Notes under the pieces: model-generated
What the model saw: the letters and a program-made list of their open reading frames with translations, nothing else
Told to the model about the DNA's origin: nothing
Databases searched by the model: none
NCBI GenBank assembly: GCA_948567375.1
Contig: OX419756.1
Location: 37,550,552 to 37,614,551, forward strand
Source: Lunularia cruciata
Lineage: Eukaryota > Streptophyta > Marchantiopsida > Lunulariales > Lunulariaceae
Length of the DNA stretch: 64,000 nucleotides
Direction: 5' to 3'
Translations under genes and position numbers: made by a program
In this document: one piece after another, positions 56,800 to 64,000 of the stretch
How the letters are laid out: the number at the start of each line of letters is the position of its first letter
Position numbering within the stretch: position 1 is the stretch's first letter

Positions 56800-58225
56800 C
56801 TATTCTGAATTCTCTACCTCAAAGATAAATCCCACCCATTCTGAATTCTCTACCTCAAAGATAAATCCAGCCTCCTTGAGCTTATCAATCTCCTCCTTCA
56901 CAACCAAAGATATTGGTGGGCTAATGCGACATTGTTTTTGGCGGAATGGTCTTGCATGTGACTCCACCTCTATCTTGTGCTCCTCCAAGGTGACTTCCTT
57001 CAAATCCTTGCAACTAAAAGCAAACACATGGATGAACTTGCGGAAAATCTCCTCAAATCTCACCTTCTCCTCCTTGGTAACATTTGGGCCATACTTGAGG
57101 GTAGATAACCTCCTCTCTACCTCCTCAAGTGTCAATGGTGATTTGTCTGGGTCCTTCAAAACCTCTGGCTTAGGTGCAAAATCCATAGCACACAAGGGAT
57201 ACACATCTGAATCAGATTCAGATTCATCCTCCTCCGTGGAAGTCTCCTCCTCCATGCTTGTGTCCACACCTAAACCTCCTTCTTCAAAATTTGATTCCCA
57301 ATAATCAGAAGATGGTGTATCTGAGTGTGAAGTGTTGGTGGTGATAGTCACAAGAACTGTGACTCTAAGGTTTGATGGCCCAATCCTCAAGTACCCTTTG
57401 TGCCATCGATCAGTTGTGCGTGCTGCTCTCAACCATGGCCTCCCAAGAAGTAGGTCATAGCTTGAATCCTTCAAGACTTGGAAAGTCATGAGATTTTGAA
57501 CTCCCATAACTGAAACTACCACTTTATCCATCACTCCTACTGGTCGAACTTGTTGCTTGTTTGCCAAGCTCACCACAAATGTTGAAGGTCTTGAGGGAAT
57601 CATACCCAACTTCTTCATCAACCTTTTTGACATGGCATTTACTGCTGATCCTCCATCAACCAATGCATCCTTGATGTTGTGACCATTCACTCTCACATCA
57701 ATCTTGGAGGCATATTCACAAGCCTCCCATGGTGCTGGCTTGGCATCCACCACCCCCATTGATACTGGAACTTTTGCCTTCTTCTTCTTCTTGCTCCTTG
57801 TAGAACTCAAACCACCTCTAAGCTCCTTTCTCAAGGTAGGGTTCAAAGCAATTAATTGGCCCACTATGATGTTAGCCTTGTGACTACCAACATCCTCCAA
57901 CACATTGTAGTTCCATTGTTGCTTTGAGATCAAGAAGTCCTCCATCCCCAACTTCTTCCTTGGAGTCTTTGTTGTTGATGGTGTTGAGGTGTGAGTGCTC
58001 CTAGTAGACATAGGCGTATCCTTGCTTGGAGTGAATCCTTGAGAAGAGTGAACATCCTCTGCAAAACGAGCTCTCTTCTTCTCTTGTGCCAAAAGCTCCA
58101 AATTGAGACCCTTGGAGTTTGAGCACTCTCCCTTCTCATACTTGCTCTCAACCACATCTATGGATGCTATCTCCTTACCTTTGTTTGGATTAGGAGCTAC
58201 TTGGGTTTCACTACCTCCCTCTTTC
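56800..58225 (-). pseudogene. A4 gag-pol middle part: protease to RT start, deleted downstream
   Basis: Open frame from 58155 to 56800: KKLGMEDFLISKQQWNYN, protease LVDGGSAVNAM, LLLGRPWLRAA, then RT start ISPPISLVVKEEIDKLKEAG. It joins near 56801 to the last codons of integrase (NHDKLKMYHRR). A 36-bp duplication at the junction repeats GFIFEVENSE. RT catalytic part, RNase H and integrase are absent. Confidence 0.9.
56802..56873. repeat. 36-bp tandem duplication at A4 deletion junction
   Basis: Two copies of a 36-bp unit starting ATTCTGAATTCTCTACCTC, at 56802 and 56838, directly at the boundary of the 3.2-kb deletion. Confidence 0.85.
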
Positions 58226-58961
58226 TATAATACCAAGAGCTAGCCATATGATCTAGATGTGAAATTCGGTTTGGTAACATCTAGAATGATGTTATACATG
58301 ATGGTGGAAATAGATCAGATAGAAGTATCACCAAAAGAGTACTTCTACTAATAGGGCAGAAACCAAAATAGACTTGAGAACCTTAGAACCAATAGCTAGA
58401 CATATGATTTAAAGGTGAGAATTGGTTTGGTAACATCTGGAAGGATGTTACACATGATGGACTTAACAGATCAGAAAGAGGTTTCACCAAAAGGGGACTT
58501 CTACTAATAGAGTAGGAACCAAAATATGCCTGAAATCTTTGAAGGCAATTTCGGAGACCTAAACGGATGAATTAGGCCTCAAAATTGTGCTAGTCAATGC
58601 CCCCAAATTGAGGAAAGGCTGGGCTTCCCTCCCCCTACTTTGTCTTGTCGAGAGCTTTCCAATGGTACCTTACGTGATTCTGAGATTCCTACATGAAGAT
58701 TCCCTAAAAGATTCCCTCCGGTCAAAGCTTGTTTGACCAACCAGATAGGACCTAGACCAGACATGTCACCCATCCAAGTAAGTAATCCAAGGGTGGAGCT
58801 TGCTGACATGTCACCTATGTGTGTTCCTAATCCTATGGTGGAGCTTCCTTGGCGGAGATCCTCTTTGTCTATATAATAAAGAGAAGGTGCTCCCTTGGGG
58901 CATCAATTGTTTGAGTGTGAAATTTGTGTTTTCTCTTTTCTCTTGTCCTTAGAATATTACA
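58226..58961 (+). repeat. E, 736-bp solo LTR inside A4
   Basis: TATAATACC... to ...GAATATTACA interrupts A4 gag, with CTTTC (58221-58225) and CTTCC (58962-58966) as an imperfect 5-bp duplication. A3 has an uninterrupted sequence there. The 5' TG is TA by one transition. A TATA box near the right end shows plus orientation. Inside, two units about 155 bp apart share TTTGGTAACATCT and CACATGATGG-like text. No internal element body remains. Confidence 0.75.
58870..58876 (+). promoter_or_regulatory. TATA box of E
   Basis: TATATAA in GTCTATATAATAAAGAG, about 90 bp before the LTR end. Confidence 0.5.
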
Positions 58962-59901
58962 CTTCCCTTCTATTGGCTCTCTCATAACCCCTTCCTCCAT
59001 GGTAAGTGGAATTTGGGCAATTCCTTTGGATATGGCCTCTTCCTCTACAACCAAAACAATTTCTATCATGAAAATTGTTGGCTGGTTGGCCTCCTCTATA
59101 TGGCTAGGTTCCATAACTCCTAGGCCCTCTCCATACATTCTGATCCACCTCTCTCTTCTCCCATAGTTGCACCACATTGATCTTGAGATCCGCAAGTTGT
59201 TCTGTGATGGTTTGAAGTGGATCTTTTGGTGGAGTTGCAAGAACTGGAGCAACCACTACTTGTGGTGCAACCCTTGCCACCAAAGTATCAAAAGTTCCAC
59301 CATACTTGTAGCCTTGAGGAGGATGCACAACCTCCTTCACCACCAAATCACTCTCATCCCCTTCCAAACTCTCCTCCATACAAATTGCAATCTTGATAGC
59401 TTCAACCTTGGAAGAAGGTTTCTCATATCTCACCTTGCTTCTAATTTGTGGTCTCAACCCTCCCACAAAATTCTAAGTGAGCATGGCCCCTATGCCAATC
59501 ATTTTAGTCTCCACATCATCCCCACCCTTCCTCAACACTATGCGAAATCTGGACTCTAACTTTTCCACTCTTACCACATAGACTCTCACGTTCTCTCCTT
59601 CTCCTTGCTTGAGAAATGTAACCTCACTCATCAATCTCTCATAACTCTCATCAGGAAGAAAGTTCTCAATGAGTGCTAAAGTCAAAGTCTCCCAAGACTC
59701 CTCTTCCCCATCTCTCCTCTCTCTCTTTTGGTATTCTGACTCATACCATGTAAGTGCTGCATCCTCAAAGAAATCTGGTAATAATGAGGCCCACTCATTC
59801 TTCCTCCTCTCATCTTTTCCTATGCAAGCTCTCTTGAAGTCTCTCATAAAGGCCTCCACATCTTCTCCATCCTTGCCAAAGAAAACAGGAAGTTTCCCCA
59901 T
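58962..59901 (-). pseudogene. A4 gag, broken
   Basis: Starts MGKLPVFFGKDGEDVEAFMR at 59901; an AAG-to-TAG change stops it after GIGAMLT at about 59474. Frame continues RPQIRSKVRYEKPSSKVEAI and APVLATPPKDPLQTITEQL, with a further frameshift near 59104. The knuckle region near 59060 is damaged. Continues beyond E at 58225. Confidence 0.88.
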
Positions 59902-60181
59902 CTTAACCTCTCACTATCTTTCTTTCTCTCAATTTTTTTCTCTTTTCTTTTCTCTCACTCTATTACTAATAGAGTATATACAAGACTAACACCATCTAAG
60001 AATAGTCCACTCTAGGGAACACAAAAGGTTCAGGTTGCTCCAAGATTTCTATAGCAACATCAAATCCTAGAGTGCATATTAATCTAACTCTCATCGATAG
60101 TTTATCCATAAGTTGAAAGATTATCTCCATCACTAATCTTGAGAACTAGCTGATGAAGGTGGTAGTATTTCTGTGGCTGTA

Positions 60182-60550
60182 CTAAGACTCTCTCCAAGGT
60201 CCTTCACCAAAGTCTCCAAAAAGTGCTTTTACTCCACTACACTCATGGCCTTTTGGAAGTCCTTCCACTCCACAAACCTCACACAACTCCTTGGTCTTAG
60301 ATCTTCTCCCTCCTAATCTTGGTGAAGAAGGTCCAACATGCAAACCCCAGTCAAGTAAGCCTCTCCTTTCCCTAAATCTTTTGCTCTCAAAGGTCAATGG
60401 ACATGAACTTGCCTTATGTCCCTTCTCTTCACATAGAAAGCACTTAGACTCACTCTTTCCTCCAAGTGGTGTAGGTTTTTGGATCCTCTCAACACTCTCT
60501 TCCAATTCTATTGTAAACTCTCTTTTCCTCAAATCCACCCCTACAATCAC
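60182..60550 (-). pseudogene. A4 leader ORF b, broken
   Basis: Starts only from an internal codon (IVGVDLRKREFTIELEESV) because the MEGHQ start region has decayed. Knuckle reads CFLCEEKGHKASSC. An extra A near 60220 shifts the C-terminus. Confidence 0.6.
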
Positions 60551-61255
60551 CTCAAACCCTTGGGGAACCTTGCATTATCTCAATTTACACTCTTGATGAC
60601 ACTTTATGTTCCCAAAATGAATCTAAACACTCAAACATGCTTTTTGTTGATCTCAAACTCCTCATGCATGAGATCTCCACTCTGCAGAATTGACCCTTCC
60701 TCACAATGTCACTCAAATCTCCCAACCAGTATGTTACAGTCCTCTAAAATTTTGCACAATTGATAATAGCTCTAGGGCGTCCCTCCTTGCAAAATTTCAG
60801 ATCATTTCATCAAGCTATTTGGCCTAGACACCTTTCTATTCAGCACACATATTTCAGATTTGGTCTCAAAACCACCCCCCTCACTTCAAAAACTCATAAC
60901 TCCTTGTGCAAGAACAATCTCCCTCTAATATTTTGTGGCAGCAGGTAGGATACAATGCACTGAATTTTCTTGGAAATTTTCAGGAGATTTCACTGAAAAT
61001 TGAAGAAATGGCAGACTCTATACAATTTTCCATAGAGCATGCAGTTGCGGGAGCACTTTACCCTATCAATTTTAAAAACTTCTAGCCCAGTGTGCATAGT
61101 AGCTCTCAAAATAATTTTAAGTGTGATAACTGAAAGATAACCCAAGCTATCATGTGTAGAAATTTCAAGTCCAGATCTCAAACTTGAGATTTTGCCCAAA
61201 ATCACCTTAATCCCCAAAATTTGCCCTCCACCTCACATAATCTCTCCAATTCCTC

Positions 61256-61426
61256 TCATGTGTACAAGATGTACAAAATCACCTCAAAGACATCATAATG
61301 AACTACAGGGTATACAAATGGATCTTGGTTCTCTAACATAAGTTCAGCCCTCTCCTCTCCTAATGTCCTCTCCAAGTGAGCTCTCATAGCCTCCTTCTGC
61401 CTAATGTAGAATTGAACGCGGAACAT
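61256..61426 (-). CDS. A4 leader ORF a
   Basis: Same 56-codon protein as in A1 and A3, still open in this otherwise decayed copy. Confidence 0.4.
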   Translation of the reverse strand: MFRVQFYIRQKEAMRAHLERTLGEERAELMLENQDPFVYPVVHYDVFEVILYILYT

Positions 61427-61445
61427 TATCTTGCCTTCTAAAGAG

Positions 61446-61463
61446 GTCCCGGCAACGGAACCA
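61446..61463 (-). other. A4 primer-binding site
   Basis: GTCCCGGCAACGGAACCA on the plus strand, four bases from the LTR; unchanged tRNA-Glu type. Confidence 0.72.
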
Positions 61464-61467
61464 AAAA

Positions 61468-62159
61468 TGTGAGCCGGCCTGTCTCTCACTCAGGATGAAC
61501 CTCTGATGGCTATTATGGTAGCGCACCATGGACTAAGAAGGCAAAGAATCTCAACTCCATCATACTCCTCCAAGGCTAACACTCCAAGACTCAAGACATT
61601 GCTCACTAGAGAACTCAATGAGAGAGAGATAGTTGCAAATGAAAAGATGAGGAGTACCTCCTCACCCCTTGTTTATATAATTGTGAAATAGTTACATACC
61701 AAAGTTACTAATTACCGTAGTAACTCAAGTTACTAGACTAAAAGTCAAGTAAAGTCAAAAAGTAGAAATGAATATCCATTCACATGGGCATATTCCCCTA
61801 AGCATGTGGTCTTATCTTGACCCAACCACTAAGTCAAGGATTCCTTCACATGGGCTATCCTTGGACTAAAGAAGAATCCAAAACAAAAAAGCTTGTGGGC
61901 CCAAGAGTTCTCAACTCTTTCCTCAAAGCCAAACACTTAGGAATAATACCAAGTCAACACACTAAAATCCAAAATAGTGGTGCTCATCTTTTCTACTTCC
62001 TCTAAAGTAAGGTCCCCTCTATCTTAGCTATGACTAACTTTAGCTAACCATGACTAATATAGAACCATCTTTTATCTCTATATAAATAATATCTCTTAAG
62101 TACTTGTAATCCCAAGCTAAATATCACATTACCACACACATGCACAAATGGGTGTTATA
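61468..62159 (-). repeat. A4 5' LTR
   Basis: TGTGAGCCGG... to ...GGGTGTTATA on the plus strand; terminal CA-to-TA change. Confidence 0.92.
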
Positions 62160-62163
62160 GAAC

Positions 62164-64000
62164 ATACTTGATAGGGGACTTTGGATTGGGTGGGTCCGGG
62201 CACTGATTTCTTGTGTGCCTTGATCCTTTACAATTCCCACAAAGGGGTATGTACCCAATGTGTTGTCTTGGCTCCGGATAATTTGGAGACCAATTTCCCA
62301 TCGAGCACAATTGTAACAAGCACCGGGTGCAACATTTTGAGGTCTATTTTGACCACCCATTGGGGGTCTTCACGGATGAGCAGTAGGATTATACTCCTGT
62401 GGTCCAAACCTTGGTCCTTGATATGATTGGCTTGATGGAGGCTGTATTTCTTAGGTTTGGTATACCGTCTCTTCTTCTTTGCCTTGATCCCATCCGGGAA
62501 CCCAATCAATTTGTTGCAATAGAAATGTCGTGCAAGTTAAACACTCCATATTAGCATGGCCGGATTTACCACACGTAGTGCACCATACATTTGGTTGCCC
62601 AAATGACGGGGGTTTTCTTTTGTCCTTCGCCCCAATCATCTGGATCTTGAAATCTGCAAACTCTTTAATAAGAGTTTCCAACTTCTGATCCGCCTTAGAT
62701 ACATTCTATACTGGCGGTGTTACTGGCTTCTTTCCTCCATGTCTTCATATTTTTCTCGACTTGGGTTCTTCATCGGATTCTAAAGAAGAACTAGAAGATA
62801 TGGAGGATTCCTCGAAAGAAGGAGAAGTGCTACGAGAAGCTCTTCATCTTGGCTTCTTGCCCTTCTTCTCCTGATTTCTTCAATTATTGGACGAGTTAGA
62901 ATGAACCGCCTCATATCAGGCGACATGTTTGAGGACTTTGTCCAGGGAAGTTACATTCCTCTCCCTGGCAAAGATTCGGATATCCAGTGAAAGCCCGCCG
63001 AGGAACCAGGTAATGGCTTGGGCATCGAAATAACCCACCACACCGGATTGTTTTGGGACTTGGTTTAATAAGGCCATGAACCGCTCAGAGTAATCTGTCA
63101 ATTTTTCCTTCTTTCCTTGATCCAAATCATTAAGTGCCACGAAGACACTCGTATCATAATCCACTTCCCAAAATCATTCTAGGAAGCCATTTTGTAAGTC
63201 TGCCTAGTCTGCTGGTGTGAATCCTTTTTGTGTTACATGAGTATACCAGCTCCGAGCCTTCTTTTGGAGCAGACTTGGAAAAATCCGCAGTCAATCCGCG
63301 GAGTCACGTTCCTTGTTGGCAAAGGAAATGACTTCAAATTCCTTGATGAATTCATCAGGATCTTTGTCCTGCTCTATACCTTTATACTTCTGATAAGCAT
63401 GTCGGGCTACGGGTAACAAAGACATCATTTGGTGTGGCGGATTTGGTTGTGGTAAGTTTGAACTTATGGGAACTGAAGAGCTACTTGGTATGGACGCCGT
63501 GTTGTCTGCCCACGGGTTCCAATTTGTCAAGTTCAAATTGGAGTCTTCTTCAACAATTTCTTCTTCTCTGGTTGTGTCGACTTCAACCCGATCAGAAGTA
63601 AGAGGTTCCACAACTTCAATCTTGGTCTTCAAACCTTCTTTGGGATAACCGGGGAATTGTTCATACCAGATGCTAACACTCTTCTTCCGTAAGTGTTTGT
63701 GCTATCTTTTCTTGAACAAACTTCTTAATGAAATTGACTTCCTCTACAGCTTTAGGGGAAGTTGGGGTACTAGGTCGTAGCGCGTATGTCTGCTCGCTCG
63801 AGTCTTTCTTTTTCTTGGAAGACGGAGATGAAAAGTAGCCTTGCCACCCTCCTTCATGTCTCTTTTGGTCAAGTTCACGCAAGGCTTCTTGTACTTTGTG
63901 AAAGAATTGAAAGTCCAACGCTTCTTGTTTGATTTCATCCAAAGTGGATGGGACTTTCAAATGTTCATCTTCTTCACGCTGCACTGCTCGTCTTTGAGCT
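62164..64000 (-). pseudogene. B2 Gag, broken, N-terminus near window edge
   Basis: From the right edge: 63984-63673 N-terminal part (EALDFQFFHKVQEALREL), 63632-63291 (NLTNWNPWADNTASIP, PDEFIKEFEVISFANKE), 63164-62916 core (MDYDTSVFVALNDL, YSERFMALLNQVPKQSG, TSLDKVLKHVA). Knuckle CTTCGKSGHANMEC is near 62585-62541. A second knuckle region near 62320 keeps ACYNC but has lost the rest. Same order as B1 13682-11926. The PBS and 5' LTR would be just outside the window. Confidence 0.82.

Larger units (their letters stand above)
56020..62159 (-). mobile_element. Family A copy A4, deletion derivative
   Basis: LTRs 56020-56711 and 61468-62159 (692 bp each, about 16 differences by eye); one LTR end has TATAAC instead of TGTAAC. 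Flanks AAAC and GAAC. Gag-pol lost everything from mid RT to the integrase end, about 3.2 kb, and carries solo LTR E. Inserted in B2 Gag about 115 bp from the position equivalent to the A1 insertion in B1. Confidence 0.92.
46238..64000 (-). mobile_element. Family B copy 2 (B2), 5' end outside window
   Basis: Minus strand. The 3' LTR (46238-49916) inserted in the RT of D; internal region 49917-53980, 55876-56019 and 62164-64000, running off the right edge at N-terminal Gag. Interrupted by solo LTR B3 and by A4. Coding region broken throughout. Confidence 0.87.

Noticed and set aside
58226-58961. A small DNA transposon (MITE) inside A4
   Set aside because: No terminal inverted repeats longer than a few bases; TATA box near the 3' end and TA/TG...CA termini fit a solo LTR better.
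1-64000. Tandem direct repeats of family A LTRs as a CRISPR-like or satellite array
   Set aside because: The eight LTR copies are paired, element-sized apart and flanked by target duplications.

Overview
This window looks like intergenic DNA from a large, retrotransposon-rich land-plant genome. I see no cellular gene, rRNA, tRNA or CRISPR array. Almost every supported feature belongs to nested Ty3/gypsy LTR retrotransposons. The lineage cannot be fixed from this sequence. The mix of Athila/Tat-like elements, a methyltransferase-bearing gypsy element and a gypsy element with a fungal-like reverse transcriptase hints at a non-flowering plant (fern, lycophyte, moss or conifer), but that is inference.

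I use my own labels for five families. Family A is about 7.8 kb with 0.67-0.69 kb LTRs, a primer site matching tRNA-Glu, two extra leader ORFs and one gag-pol ORF; there are four copies: A1 4139-11925 (+), A2 21428-29238 (-), A3 30593-38420 (-) and A4 56020-62159 (-). Family B has giant 3.7-3.8 kb LTRs that carry an ORF inside U3; its copies are B1 1-17583 (-), B2 46238-64000 (-) and solo LTR B3 53981-55870 (+). Family C (-, pieces between 17584 and 30592) is an old gypsy element with a complete DNMT3/DRM-like cytosine-5 DNA methyltransferase domain between protease and reverse transcriptase. Family D (+, about 42.0-46.2 kb) is a decayed gypsy element with a fungal-like RT. Family E is a 736-bp solo LTR (58226-58961).

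The nesting order can be read directly. C was split by B1 (in its integrase), A2 (in its protease) and A3 (in or just upstream of gag); B1 was later split by A1 in its gag zinc-knuckle region. D was split by B2, B2 by B3 and A4, and A4 by E, giving four levels (D > B2 > A4 > E). A1 and A3 are youngest, with about two differences between their LTRs by eye. A3 keeps an uninterrupted 1608-codon gag-pol, both leader ORFs, the primer site and both LTRs, and is the only plausibly autonomous element. A2 and A4 are older. C and D are full of TAG and TGA stops.

The most notable biology is the retrotransposon-borne DNA methyltransferase of family C (about 20960-19990, minus), with motifs I, IV, VI, VIII and IX/X in order. 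Next are the U3-encoded globular/acidic/coiled-coil protein of family B and the additional zinc-knuckle leader protein of family A. The stretch 38421-40189 has no recognisable gene, and 40190-41520 is a diverged tandem-repeat block probably belonging to the leader or LTR of D.
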